From positions 2,356,001 to 2,420,000 of the forward strand of contig NC_014963.1 in NCBI RefSeq assembly GCF_000179915.2: a stretch of DNA of 64,000 nt. Direction: 5' to 3'. Position numbers and translations under genes: made by a program. Source of the DNA: Terriglobus saanensis SP1PR4 (GTDB lineage Bacteria; Acidobacteriota; Terriglobia; Terriglobales; Acidobacteriaceae). Shown here piece after piece: positions 32,917 to 41,440 of the stretch. The notes under the pieces are model-generated. The model saw only the letters and a list, made by a program, of their open reading frames with translations, had not been told where the DNA came from and did no database searches. Each line of letters starts with the position of its first letter. The stretch's first letter is position 1.

Positions 32917-33303
32917 GAATACGTTCCTTCTCAAAATCTGCCGATTTACGCCAAGCAGTGTTAACTAGACATTGAATCGGCATAATTATTCCCGAAGAGA
33001 AATATGTATTTTCGGATCTGGGCACAAGGCATTTCAAGAGCTGAAGGGGACCACCACAAGCCTCAAACTGCTTGTCTCGTCACATTGAAGAAAACCTTCG
33101 CATGCGTCTGCTTTTTACCCTGTTCCATTCGGCACAGGCAAGATATCGAGTACAAACTCTCCACTTCAAGGACAATCTGAGCGCCCGAAGAGATCCACTC
33201 CAACTTGCTCTGATGCAAGCGCGGGTCTTGGAAACTTTTCAGGCATCTGGAGAAAGCCCTCTTCTCCTGAGAAGAAGACTTACCGCCATCGCGATCTTCT
33301 GAA
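32917..33303. other. Non-coding stretch beside the SDR gene
   Basis: About 390 bases, relatively AT-rich at 32935-33010, with no convincing gene. Short open frames on both strands lack ribosome sites and family features. It may hold the SDR promoter (facing left) and the 3' end of the hopanoid operon, or a decayed gene. Confidence 0.5.
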
Positions 33304-33753
33304 TTAATCGAGCTTTTCGGGCTCGATCTGGATGTTCTTTTCGCCAGCGGCTTTCTTCTCAAAGTATTTCTTGACCCAGGCTTCAAAGGTACGGCCAGCA
33401 GCGGTGTCGCGGCCGGTGAAGGCAAGCGCGGCGATTTCTGCGTAGGCTACGTTCGTCTTACCCTGTGCTCCCTTGGTGGCGATGATGCGCACATAGGAGT
33501 CGGCCAGCGATGAGCCGTTGCGACGGTCGAAGATATAACCCTCGATCACATTGCCGGATTTAAGGGTGATGGTGACGTCACCGCGGTAGTCGAAAGCTTT
33601 TTCTAGAGCTTCGCGGATTTCGGCATCAGTGGCAAGAGCGGGGATCCAGCCTTCGAGGTTCTCGCGCTCGCGGCCTGCCGCTACTTCTTGTTCGTCGGGG
33701 TTCTGCTGCTCAAGCTGCTCGATTTTGAGGTGCTCTTGCTGGTCGGTAGCCAT
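33304..33753 (-). CDS. LSm-like small protein at the end of the hopanoid operon
   Basis: 149 residues. The N-terminal 45 residues are Gln/Glu-rich and hydrophilic (QQEHLKIEQLEQQNPDEQEV). The middle block, EALEKAFDYRGDVTITLKSG followed by NVIEGYIFDRR, and then SYVRIIATKGAQ, reads like the bent five-strand Sm/LSm sheet, where such Gly-containing turns are typical. The C-terminus, TFEAWVKKYFEKKAAGEKN, is a charged helix. Function is not known. The ATG at 33753 is preferred to 33813. It begins 90 bases after hpnH on the same strand and is probably co-transcribed. LSm assignment is by pattern only. Confidence 0.65.
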   Translation of the reverse strand: MATDQQEHLKIEQLEQQNPDEQEVAAGRERENLEGWIPALATDAEIREALEKAFDYRGDVTITLKSGNVIEGYIFDRRNGSSLADSYVRIIATKGAQGKTNVAYAEIAALAFTGRDTAAGRTFEAWVKKYFEKKAAGEKNIQIEPEKLD

Positions 33754-33843
33754 CTTGATCTTTTCCCTCAGAGCTTCGCGCCCCGGTGCTTGTGAAATGA
33801 AACGGCGCGGCATTCACCGCGCCCCTTCGAAACAGTTCTGGAG

Positions 33844-34992
33844 CTAGTCCCCTGCTACCAGGTTGCTTTCATGATTGACGGTCGCGGATTCCGCCGAGAC
33901 AACCGGAGTGCCGATCTGGACAAGCGGGTTATGTGTCGGCTTCCACTCGTTGAGCAGCTTGGTGGCGTGATCGTCCTTGTAGCTGTCGAAGAAGATGGCC
34001 TTCGCCGTCTGCATCAGGCCCTTGAAGGAGCCGAAGGTGTAATTCACGCCCGAAGCTTCGTAGCCAGAGTGGACCATGCAGTTGGCGCAGCGCGGATTGC
34101 CACTCTCGGTGCCGTAGTTCGCCCACTCGACCTCTTCCATCAGCTGCTTGAAGGAGTCGGCGTAGCCGTCTTGCAGGAGATAGCAGGGCTTCTGCCAACC
34201 GAAGATGGAGAAAGTAGGCATACCCCAAGGAGTGCAGGTCAGCTCTTTCTTTCCCATCAGGAATTCCATGAACATGGGCGAAGCGTTGAAGCGCCAGGTC
34301 TTCTTGCGGTTCGACAGGATGGAGCGGAAGAGTTTGCGCGAACGGGCGCGACCGAGGAAGTGCTTTTGGTCGGGAGCCTTGTCGTAGGTGTAACCGGGCG
34401 AGACCATCATCGACTCAACGCCCGCATCCATCATCTGGTCGAAGTGGCGACGAACCGAGTTGGGATCCGCACCGTCGAAGAGCGTGGTGTTGGTGGTCAC
34501 GCGGAAACCAGCCTTCACGGCGGCGTGAACGCCTTCCATCGCGATGTCGTATCCGCCTTCACGGCAGACGCCAAAGTCGTGATGCTCACGCTCACCATCC
34601 ACGTGGACGGAAAAGGAGAGGTACTTTGACGGCGTGAAGAGGTGCAGCTTGTCCTTGAGGAGTAGAGCGTTGGTGCACATGTAAACGTACTTCTTACGCG
34701 CGACCAAGCCAGCGACGATCTCCGGCATCTGCGGGTGAAGAAGGGGTTCTCCGCCAGGGATGGCGACCATGGGCGTATTGCACTCTTCAGCAGCACGGAA
34801 GCACTCCTCGGGCGTCAGTTCCGCCTTGAGAATATGAGCGGGATACTGAATCTTGCCGCAGCCAGCACAGGCCAGGTTGCAGCGGAAGAGTGGCTCCAGC
34901 ATCATGACGAGCGGATACTTCTTGCGGCCCATGAACTTCTGCTTCAGGACGTAACTTGCTACGGTCCAGGCTTGCGAGACGGGTACTGCCAT
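33844..34992 (-). CDS. hpnH: Hopanoid biosynthesis radical SAM protein HpnH
   Basis: 382 residues. The radical-SAM motif CNLACAGCGK (CxxxCxxC) follows PLVMMLEPLFR, and the conserved glycine-rich loop is AIPGGEPLLH. The SPASM-like C-terminal region has GTESGNPRCANCMVHSGYE. HpnH joins adenosine to diploptene, forming adenosylhopane, the first step towards C35 bacteriohopanepolyols. Blocks YTYDKAPDQKHFLGR and MEFLMGKKELTCTPWGMPTF are characteristic of HpnH. GGAGG about seven bases before the ATG at 34992 fixes the start (a longer frame starts at 35061). It follows the 41-residue gene by about 80 bases in the shc operon. Confidence 0.93.
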   Translation of the reverse strand: MAVPVSQAWTVASYVLKQKFMGRKKYPLVMMLEPLFRCNLACAGCGKIQYPAHILKAELTPEECFRAAEECNTPMVAIPGGEPLLHPQMPEIVAGLVARKKYVYMCTNALLLKDKLHLFTPSKYLSFSVHVDGEREHHDFGVCREGGYDIAMEGVHAAVKAGFRVTTNTTLFDGADPNSVRRHFDQMMDAGVESMMVSPGYTYDKAPDQKHFLGRARSRKLFRSILSNRKKTWRFNASPMFMEFLMGKKELTCTPWGMPTFSIFGWQKPCYLLQDGYADSFKQLMEEVEWANYGTESGNPRCANCMVHSGYEASGVNYTFGSFKGLMQTAKAIFFDSYKDDHATKLLNEWKPTHNPLVQIGTPVVSAESATVNHESNLVAGD

Positions 34993-35075
34993 AGGTGCGA
35001 CCTCCGGAGCCGAAGCTCCTCTTGTTACAAACTTTCGATGTATGACGTCGAACCCATACATCTTAGAACCAGGTC

Positions 35076-35201
35076 TTACTTGAGCTTCAGAACAATCAAA
35101 CCACTCGGTTGAGCGTAATTCCTGTGCTTTCGATAAGCGACCCAGAGCAGGACGAAATTAAGTACCGTAACGAACCAGTTGAGCCAATGAACTCGGTGCA
35201 T
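35076..35201 (-). CDS. 41-residue membrane peptide between shc and hpnH
   Basis: A gene too short for common annotation thresholds. The ATG at 35201 is preceded by GGAGAG at five to six bases and lies 12 bases after the shc stop. The peptide begins MHRVHWLNWFVTVLNFVLLW, then VAYRKHRNYAQPSGLIVLKL and K. It has an aromatic-rich N-terminus, one membrane-spanning or interfacial helix (about residues 6-23), a basic cluster on the inner side and a hydrophobic tail. Its place within the shc-hpnH operon and its good ribosome site argue for translation. A role in the membrane hopanoid-modifying complex is only a suggestion. Confidence 0.62.
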   Translation of the reverse strand: MHRVHWLNWFVTVLNFVLLWVAYRKHRNYAQPSGLIVLKLK

Positions 35202-35212
35202 GGTTCTCTCCG

Positions 35213-37294
35213 CTATGCAACTTTTTCTGCCGCCTCTTTCTCCATCGCCTTTTTGTAGGTCGTGAGAGCTAGAAGCGGGAAGTACTGCTTATAGAGGTGA
35301 TAGCCAAGGTAAAAGACTCTTGGAAATCCCGTTCCGGTGTAATAACTTTCGCCGTTGCGTCCGGGAACCAGTTCGTCCCAGCTTCCGTCTTCGTGCTGGC
35401 GTTCAATCAGCCAGCGAATTCCCTTGGCCACGGAGTCCGACCGGGTATCTCCGCCAGCAAGCAGGGCAAGTACAGCCCATGCGGTCTGAGAAGGAGTCGA
35501 GGGGCCAATGCCCTTCTGAATGGCGTCATCGTACGTGCCGCAGGTCTCGCCCCAGCCGCCGTCGGGGTTCTGCACCATGCGAACCCATTCGGTGGCCTGA
35601 AGGATGGGCGTCTCCTGGTGCCACATACCCATGGCTTCGAGGCCGCGGAGGACGAGGAAGGTGCCGTAGAGATAGTTGACACCCCAGCGACCGAACCAGC
35701 TTCCATCGGTCTCCTGCTCCCGCAGGATGAACTGAATAGCGGATTCCACACGCTTATCGCGGCGGGTATAGCCGTAGGCGGCAAGCATCTCCAGGATGCG
35801 ACCCGTGATGTCGACCGTTGGCGGATCGAGCATCGCGTTGTGATCGGCGAACGGAATGTATTGGAAGATCGATTTGGTGTTGTCCTTGTCGAACGCCGCC
35901 CAACCGCCATTTTTGCACTGCATCGCGAAGATCCAGTTGATCGCCCGCTCGGTGGCATCGTGCTGATAGCGCTCGCGAGGGTTATCCACAGCCTTGAGGG
36001 CAAGCAGAACCTCTCCGGTATCATCGACATCCGGGTAAAATTCATTGTTAAACTCGAAGTACCAGCCACCGGGTTCTACGTTTCGAACCTTCTCTGCCCA
36101 GTCACCCTTGTGGCGGACTTCCTTGGAAAGAAGCCAGTCGGCAGCCTTGATCATGAGCGGGTCGGTGCGGGAGATGCCAGCCTCGCCCAGCGTAGAGAGA
36201 ACCTGTGCCGTGTCCCATACCGGGGAGAAGCAAGGCTGCATACGGAAGGTCGGGGTCGGATAGTCCGGTGTGCCTTCCGGACAGTCAATTCCCAGCTTTT
36301 CGAACTCATCCATGGCGCGGATAAACTGCGGGTCGTCCACCGAGTAACCAAGGCAACGCAGAGCGACGATCGCGTTCAACATAGCCGGATAGATGGCACC
36401 AAGACCGTCTGTCTTTTCGAAACGCGCGAGCATCCACTTCTCCGCGGCTTTGATGGCCTTGGCGCGGAGTGGGCGGATGTGGACACGTTCGGCCCAATGC
36501 ATCAGGCGGTCCCAGAAAAGGAAGAAATTTCGCCATCCGAAAAAGCGCTTATCCCAGCGAAGATGCAGGTTGGCATTTTCGCGCCCACCAACAAAGAGCT
36601 CGTCGATGCTCTGCTCCGGCGGAAGCTTCTTGAAAGGCTTCTTCGCGTAAATGATCGACAGAGGGACAAGAATCCCACGAGACCAGGAGCTGATCTCGTA
36701 GATATTGAAGTAAAACCAGTTGGGAAAGAGAACAATCTCGGGCGGAATAGCAGGCACCGCATCGTAGTCGTACTGGCCCAGAGAGCAGAGATAGATCTTA
36801 GTGAAGGTGTTGCACTCTACAACGCCGCCGTGGGCGAGGATCCAATTGCGGGCCTTCTCCATGTAGGGTTCTTCGGTGGAGTGTCCCATCAGCTTGAGAG
36901 CGAAGTAGCTCTTCACGCCATAGTTGATGTTCGAGGGACCACCAGGGTAGAGACTCCATCCGCCGTCTTCATTCTGATGACGCAGGATCTCGTTGATGGC
37001 GCGCCGCATCTTGCCCTGATCGCCGGTGCCGAGCAAGGTATGGACGTAGATGTAATCGGCCTCGAGCATGACGTCTGCTTCGAGTTCGCCACACCAGTAA
37101 CCTTCGGCGTCCTGCTGCCCCAGAAGCCAATCGATGGAGGATCTGATGCCTTTTCCGATGGCATCCAGGCCGAGGTCCATACGACCGAAACGCGGCTGAG
37201 CTGGGGCCTGTGCCGCTGGCGGAGCGGACGCAGCACGAGCGGCTCTCGCTGCTCTCTGCGCTTCGCTGATGTGATTACCGCCGGGTGTGTCCAT
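35213..37294 (-). CDS. shc: Squalene-hopene cyclase
   Basis: 693 residues. The catalytic acid motif PDVDDTGEV (Asp 422, 424 and 425) protonates squalene. Several QW motifs are visible, for example QNEDGGWSLYPGG, QCKNGGWAAFDKDN, QETDGSWFGRWGVNYLYGTF, QNPDGGWGETCGTYDD and QHEDGSWDEL. The first 40 residues are Ala/Pro-rich and poorly conserved. It forms hopene and hopanol from squalene as a monotopic membrane enzyme. It lies 30 bases after ispH and 12 before the 41-residue gene on the same strand. No squalene synthase genes (hpnCDE) are in the window. Confidence 0.97.
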   Translation of the reverse strand: MDTPGGNHISEAQRAARAARAASAPPAAQAPAQPRFGRMDLGLDAIGKGIRSSIDWLLGQQDAEGYWCGELEADVMLEADYIYVHTLLGTGDQGKMRRAINEILRHQNEDGGWSLYPGGPSNINYGVKSYFALKLMGHSTEEPYMEKARNWILAHGGVVECNTFTKIYLCSLGQYDYDAVPAIPPEIVLFPNWFYFNIYEISSWSRGILVPLSIIYAKKPFKKLPPEQSIDELFVGGRENANLHLRWDKRFFGWRNFFLFWDRLMHWAERVHIRPLRAKAIKAAEKWMLARFEKTDGLGAIYPAMLNAIVALRCLGYSVDDPQFIRAMDEFEKLGIDCPEGTPDYPTPTFRMQPCFSPVWDTAQVLSTLGEAGISRTDPLMIKAADWLLSKEVRHKGDWAEKVRNVEPGGWYFEFNNEFYPDVDDTGEVLLALKAVDNPRERYQHDATERAINWIFAMQCKNGGWAAFDKDNTKSIFQYIPFADHNAMLDPPTVDITGRILEMLAAYGYTRRDKRVESAIQFILREQETDGSWFGRWGVNYLYGTFLVLRGLEAMGMWHQETPILQATEWVRMVQNPDGGWGETCGTYDDAIQKGIGPSTPSQTAWAVLALLAGGDTRSDSVAKGIRWLIERQHEDGSWDELVPGRNGESYYTGTGFPRVFYLGYHLYKQYFPLLALTTYKKAMEKEAAEKVA

Positions 37295-37324
37295 TCAATC
37301 TCTCTGGTCTGCTTCTGATTCGAA

Positions 37325-38356
37325 TTACGCGCGCGGCTGAGTGATGGCGCCGGGTGCAGAGGCAATGGCCTGGACGATCTCCGGGGGAAGTCCGAAGCGT
37401 ACATTTTCTGGCATGACTTCGACTTCATCCACGGAGCCGAATCCACGGGATTGTAAATAAGCAACCACTTCTTTTACAAGAACTTCTGGCGCCGAAGCAC
37501 CCGCCGTCACGGCCACGTTGCCGACACCTTCCAGCCATTCGGGCTGGATATCTTCCGCCTTGTCGATCAGGAAGGAGTTAGTGCCAATGTTTTGCGAGAC
37601 TTCCACGAGGCGGTTGGAGTTGGAACTGTTCCGCGAACCCACGACCAGAACCAAATCCGCGCCGGGAGCTACCTTTTTTACAGCAGTCTGGCGGTTCTCG
37701 GTGGCGTAGCAGATGTCCTGCGCGTGGGGACCGACGATATTCGGAAACTTCTTCTTGAGCGCCTCAATCATGTACTTCGCTTCGTCGAGAGAAAGCGTGG
37801 TCTGTGTGAGGTAAGCGACCTTATCGGGATCCGGAACGACCAGAGCGGCTACTTCTTCCACCGTGGAAACGACCTGGGTCACATCGGGCGCTTCGCCCTG
37901 GGTGCCTTCGACCTCTTCGTGGTCGCGGTGGCCTACAAGGACAAGAGAGTATCCCTGCTTGGCAAATTTGATGGCTTCTACATGAACCTTTGTGACCAGA
38001 GGGCAGGTGGCGTCGATGACTTTCAGGCCGCGGCCTTTGGCGGCTTCGCGGACGGCGGGAGATACACCATGGGCAGAGTAGATCACGCGTGCGCCCGAAG
38101 GAACTTCGTCGAGTTCATTGACGAAGATCGCGCCTTTTTTGGCAAGATCGTCGACCACGTAAGAGTTGTGGACGATCTCTTTGCGAACGTAAATGGGAGC
38201 GCCAAAGGTATCGAGGGCAATCTGAACAATGTCGATCGCGCGTACGACCCCGGCACAAAAGCCACGAGGCTTAAGCAGAAGGACGTGCTTGTCGACGTTA
38301 GCGCCCGGGTTATTGCCGGAAGAGTTAACGTCGGAGGGATCAATCGCAGTAGTCAC
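37325..38356 (-). CDS. ispH: 4-hydroxy-3-methylbut-2-enyl diphosphate reductase IspH
   Basis: 343 residues. The three cluster-ligating cysteines lie in PRGFCAGVVRA, DATCPLVTKVH and DICYATENRQ. Conserved IYVRKEIVHNSYVV, IYSAHGVSP, LVGHRDHEEVEGT, TQTTLSLDE, VGSRNSSNSNRLVEV and GASAPEVLVKEV are all present. IspH makes IPP and DMAPP from HMBPP in the last step of the MEP pathway, using a [4Fe-4S] cluster. The first 22 residues are a hydrophilic extension. It heads the shc-hpnH run, linking precursor supply to hopanoid synthesis. The gap to the upstream small gene is about 100 bases and could hold a promoter. Confidence 0.96.
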   Translation of the reverse strand: MTTAIDPSDVNSSGNNPGANVDKHVLLLKPRGFCAGVVRAIDIVQIALDTFGAPIYVRKEIVHNSYVVDDLAKKGAIFVNELDEVPSGARVIYSAHGVSPAVREAAKGRGLKVIDATCPLVTKVHVEAIKFAKQGYSLVLVGHRDHEEVEGTQGEAPDVTQVVSTVEEVAALVVPDPDKVAYLTQTTLSLDEAKYMIEALKKKFPNIVGPHAQDICYATENRQTAVKKVAPGADLVLVVGSRNSSNSNRLVEVSQNIGTNSFLIDKAEDIQPEWLEGVGNVAVTAGASAPEVLVKEVVAYLQSRGFGSVDEVEVMPENVRFGLPPEIVQAIASAPGAITQPRA

Positions 38357-38460
38357 GCCTTCCAGTATACCGCGTCCTATCCCGAAGAGGGCAGATTCTG
38401 AACCATTACTGGTGCAGAACTACACCTCATCCGAGACAAAGGGTATCGGGTTCGTCAGGC

Positions 38461-38610
38461 CTAGCTGTGGCCGGTGCAGCCAGTGTGCGGACAGTCACAG
38501 GCCAGCGTGGTTATATCTTTGACGTCTTCGCAAAACTGCGAGCAGAATTTAGAACCTTCGCGCGCCGTACAGCTACATCCCTCGTGAGCGCATTTTGTCG
38601 TATTTGCCAT
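38461..38610 (-). CDS. Metallothionein-like cysteine-rich protein
   Basis: 49 residues with eight cysteines (positions 7, 12, 14, 23, 27, 38, 40 and 45) and three histidines (9, 42, 48). Blocks: KCAHEGCSC, KFCSQFCED and ACDCPHTGC. Pairs in Cx4CxC, Cx3C and CxCx4C spacing resemble bacterial metallothioneins of the SmtA/BmtA type, which bind zinc or cadmium. GGGAGG lies about six bases upstream of the ATG at 38610. It is flanked by recN (59 bases upstream) and ispH (about 104 bases downstream). Function inferred from cysteine pattern only; a DNA-binding zinc knuckle is another possibility. Confidence 0.72.
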   Translation of the reverse strand: MANTTKCAHEGCSCTAREGSKFCSQFCEDVKDITTLACDCPHTGCTGHS

Positions 38611-38669
38611 TCAATTCCTCCCAGGCCGCGTGGCGCAGCACATATCGGTGTGATGCAGAATGCGCGACT

Positions 38670-40442
38670 TCAGGAACCTGAAGCAACGAGGAGCATCTGC
38701 TCGGCATGGGCGAGGCTAGTGTCCGTCAGGGTGGCTCCTGAGAGCATCCGGGCGATTTCGGAGACACGTTCAGGCTGCTCCATCTGGCGCACCTGGGTAC
38801 GCGTCCTGCCCTGCTGCTCTGCTTTTTCGATCAGGAAATGTTGATCTCCGAAGGCGGCAATTTGGGGAAGATGAGTCACGCACAGGACTTGTTGATGCTT
38901 GGCCAAGGCCTTGAGCTTCCGACCTACGGCCTCGGCGGCACGGCCGCCAATGCCGATGTCGATTTCATCGAAGACGAGCGTGCGAGGAAGCGCAATCTTG
39001 CGCTTCCTCCCTGCACCGTCCTCGACCGATACCTTGAGCGCCAGCATGACGCGGGACATCTCGCCGCCGGAGGCAATCTCGGTAAGTGGCTTCAGCGGCT
39101 CGCCCGTGTTGGTCGCAATGAGGCATTCAATCTGGTCCCAACCCGCTGCGGTCCAATGTGACGTCTCCTTTTCCGCGTGGACCTTTACGGCGAACCGGAC
39201 TTTCATGGCGAGGTCGTTGATCTGCTCTTCGGCGAGCTGCTGCAGCTTGATGGCCGCTGCTTTACGGAGCTCGGTAAGATCTTCGGCGCAGGCGCGGTAT
39301 ATGCCCTCTGCCTCGGCAAGCGCCGCCTGCGCGGACGCCAGCGAGGTCGCATGCTGGCGAATGTCCTCTAACTTTGTGGAAACATCTTCGGCATATGCGA
39401 TGACATCCGCAACGGTTTTTCCATACTTCCGCTTCAATTTGTCGAGTTGGGCGAGCCGATCTTCGATCTCTTCAAGGCGGGCTGGGGACGCGTTGATATT
39501 TTCCGCGTAGTCGCGGACCGTCGCGGAGACGTCTTCTACGGCCGCTTTGGCCGAGGCGATCTGCGAGACGGCATCGGCAAATTTGCTGTCGAAGCGGGCA
39601 AGCTCTTCGAGATGCTTCTGGGCCGCAGTCAAAGTGGTCTCCGCGGACTTTTCGTCCTCGTAGAGGAGTTCGTTCGCGCTCATGGCTGCGGTAAAGAGCT
39701 TTTCCGCATTGGCGAGAATGCGCTTTTCGGTCTCCAGCACTTCGTCTTCGTCGGCGGACTTGATTGCAGCGTCAGTAATCTCCGCGAGTTGAAAGCTCCA
39801 GACATCGGCCATGCGCAGGCGTTCCTGCTCGTCGGACGAGAGGCGGTCGAGTTCCGTGCGGGCACTGCGCCAAAGCGTGTATGCGGCATGGGTATTTTCG
39901 CCCGCGTCTTCGAGCGACAGCCCCTTCTTAGCCTTCAACTTTTCCTTGAGCGCGGTGGCGGCAATTTTGGAGGTGGGTGGAGCAGAGTTGATGCCAGCGA
40001 AACGATCCAGCAGGCCACGCTGCTGCGCCTGGTCGAAGGACGAGAGGGTCTCCGATTGCGCATGAACGAGCGCCAGTTCCGGGGCGAGTTGCTTGAGAAC
40101 CGTGACCGTCGCGGGCTGGTTATTGACGAAGACGCGTCCTTTACCAGCAGACGAGACTTCCCTGCGAAGGAGGATCTCCGTACCTTCTACATCGATACCG
40201 TTGGCTTCGAGAATGAGCTCTGCGCCCGCAGTGGTGTCAAAGACACAGGAGACGACGGCCTTTTCCGCTCCATGGCGCACCACGTCGGACGACGCCTTGC
40301 CTCCCAGAAGAAGGGCAAGAGCGTCTACAAGGATCGATTTACCCGCACCGGTTTCGCCGGTAAGCAGGTTGAGACCTGGGCCAAAACTGGCGACGGCGTG
40401 GTCGATAACAGCGTAATTTTCTGCGCGAAGCTCGAGCAGCAT
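38670..40442 (-). CDS. recN: DNA repair protein RecN
   Basis: 590 residues, SMC-like ATPase. Walker A is GETGAGKSIL in the N-terminal head; the long coiled-coil arms are rich in Ala, Glu and Leu (roughly residues 160-440). The C-terminal head has the ABC-like signature ASGGEMSRVMLALK, Walker B TLVFDEIDIGIGG and the switch His in VLCVTHLPQIAAFGD. RecN gathers broken DNA ends during double-strand break repair. AAGGGA before the ATG at 40442 decides the start over 40556. A divergent tolQ gene is 184 bases away. Confidence 0.93.
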   Translation of the reverse strand: MLLELRAENYAVIDHAVASFGPGLNLLTGETGAGKSILVDALALLLGGKASSDVVRHGAEKAVVSCVFDTTAGAELILEANGIDVEGTEILLRREVSSAGKGRVFVNNQPATVTVLKQLAPELALVHAQSETLSSFDQAQQRGLLDRFAGINSAPPTSKIAATALKEKLKAKKGLSLEDAGENTHAAYTLWRSARTELDRLSSDEQERLRMADVWSFQLAEITDAAIKSADEDEVLETEKRILANAEKLFTAAMSANELLYEDEKSAETTLTAAQKHLEELARFDSKFADAVSQIASAKAAVEDVSATVRDYAENINASPARLEEIEDRLAQLDKLKRKYGKTVADVIAYAEDVSTKLEDIRQHATSLASAQAALAEAEGIYRACAEDLTELRKAAAIKLQQLAEEQINDLAMKVRFAVKVHAEKETSHWTAAGWDQIECLIATNTGEPLKPLTEIASGGEMSRVMLALKVSVEDGAGRKRKIALPRTLVFDEIDIGIGGRAAEAVGRKLKALAKHQQVLCVTHLPQIAAFGDQHFLIEKAEQQGRTRTQVRQMEQPERVSEIARMLSGATLTDTSLAHAEQMLLVASGS

Positions 40443-40484
40443 GCGGAATCCCTTTGTTGGGTGCAGGATAGCAGAGCGAAAGGC

Positions 40485-40516
40485 AGGCGAACATTGCCGC
40501 CTGATGTTCGCCTTTT
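40485..40516 (+). terminator. Terminator-like hairpin in the recN/tolQ divergent region
   Basis: AGGCGAACAT and ATGTTCGCCT pair perfectly around a nine-base loop, followed by TTT and G. On the plus strand this has the form of an intrinsic terminator, yet no plus-strand gene ends here. It could end a transcript starting inside recN, or attenuate tolQ. Confidence 0.5.
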
Positions 40517-40626
40517 GCAAAGCCGCCTCTCTAGGACGTTTGGGCGCATCTGCCAAGGTTCATACGCGGCCCTTCGATCATTAGCGTTCAAATTTTCCGA
40601 CGGGCAAACGGTACACTGAGCGCACG

Positions 40627-41415
40627 ATGGTGGTTTCCCTTTTAGCTTTAGCGCTTCTTCTGCAGGACGACCTGGCGGCCGTTCCGGTCACGGCTGCACC
40701 GCAAAACTCCTCCGCATTGTTGGAGATGGTGCACAACAGCGGACCAACGGCACTCACAGTGCTGGTGCTTCTGCTGGTCTGCAGCATCTTTTCGTGGACG
40801 ATCATGATCACGAAGTGGCAGACCTTCCGCAAGGCGCAGGTTCAGAGCCAGCGATTTCTTCGGGCCTTTCGTAAATCCACTCGTCTGGGTGAAATTGCAA
40901 CAGTCGCGGACCAGTTCAAACCTAGCCCGTTGGTCGCCGTCTTTACGGAGATCGCGGATGAGTATCAGCGGCAGACGGGCGGACGCGGTTTGCCGAGAAA
41001 TCCGCAAGGGCTGGAGCGCGCGGCTCAGACAGCTGCCAGCGAAGCGCTTTCCGGCATGGAAAGCCGTCTGACCTGGTTGGCGACCATCGCCGCAGCGGCC
41101 CCGTTTATCGGTCTCTTCGGAACGGTGATGGGCATCATCGATGCGTTTCACGGCCTCGGCACGGCAGGTGCAGCAACGCTGCGGGCGGTGGCTCCCGGTA
41201 TCTCTGAGGCGTTGATTACGACTGCGGCGGGTCTCGTCGTCGCAGTTCCTGCGCTGGTGGGCTACAACCAGTTCGCTGCGCGGTTACGGGATATGGGCGG
41301 ACGTATGGACGATTTTGCGCGCGAACTTTTGAACGCGATTGAAAACGCCGCTGCTGCTCCTCCAGCCGCGCCCCCTGCAGCAGAAGAACAGCGTCGCCGC
41401 ACCACAACGTTCTAG
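40627..41415 (+). CDS. tolQ: TolQ/ExbB-family proton channel
   Basis: 262 residues, MotA/TolQ/ExbB family, three membrane helices (about 38-60, 150-180 and 185-210). The conserved region GTVMGIIDAFHGLGTAG followed by ALITTAAGLVVAVPALVGYN is diagnostic. It pairs with TolR and drives the Tol-Pal envelope constriction machine using the proton gradient. The long cytoplasmic loop with the sequence AASEALSGMESRLTWLATIA is typical. The N-terminus is more hydrophobic than in E. coli TolQ. It heads the tolQRAB-pal-cpoB set and has no clear ribosome site. Confidence 0.9.
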   Translation: MVVSLLALALLLQDDLAAVPVTAAPQNSSALLEMVHNSGPTALTVLVLLLVCSIFSWTIMITKWQTFRKAQVQSQRFLRAFRKSTRLGEIATVADQFKPSPLVAVFTEIADEYQRQTGGRGLPRNPQGLERAAQTAASEALSGMESRLTWLATIAAAAPFIGLFGTVMGIIDAFHGLGTAGAATLRAVAPGISEALITTAAGLVVAVPALVGYNQFAARLRDMGGRMDDFARELLNAIENAAAAPPAAPPAAEEQRRRTTTF

Positions 41416-41440
41416 GCCGACAGAGTTACGGAGAGTTTCC

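Noticed and set aside
33063-33425. Open frames in the gap right of the SDR gene
   Set aside because: They conflict with the LSm-like gene or lack ribosome sites and recognisable domains; they could be relics, but this cannot be supported.
35297-37318. 673-codon open frame antisense to shc
   Set aside because: shc is certain in the other strand and the antisense product has no recognisable domain; such long antisense frames are common in GC-rich genes.
40612-40617. TACACT as a -10 box for tolQ
   Set aside because: It would give a leader of about three bases and the best -35 candidate is 19 bases away.
39447-40619. 390-codon open frame antisense to recN
   Set aside because: RecN motifs on the minus strand are unambiguous; the antisense sequence shows no family feature.
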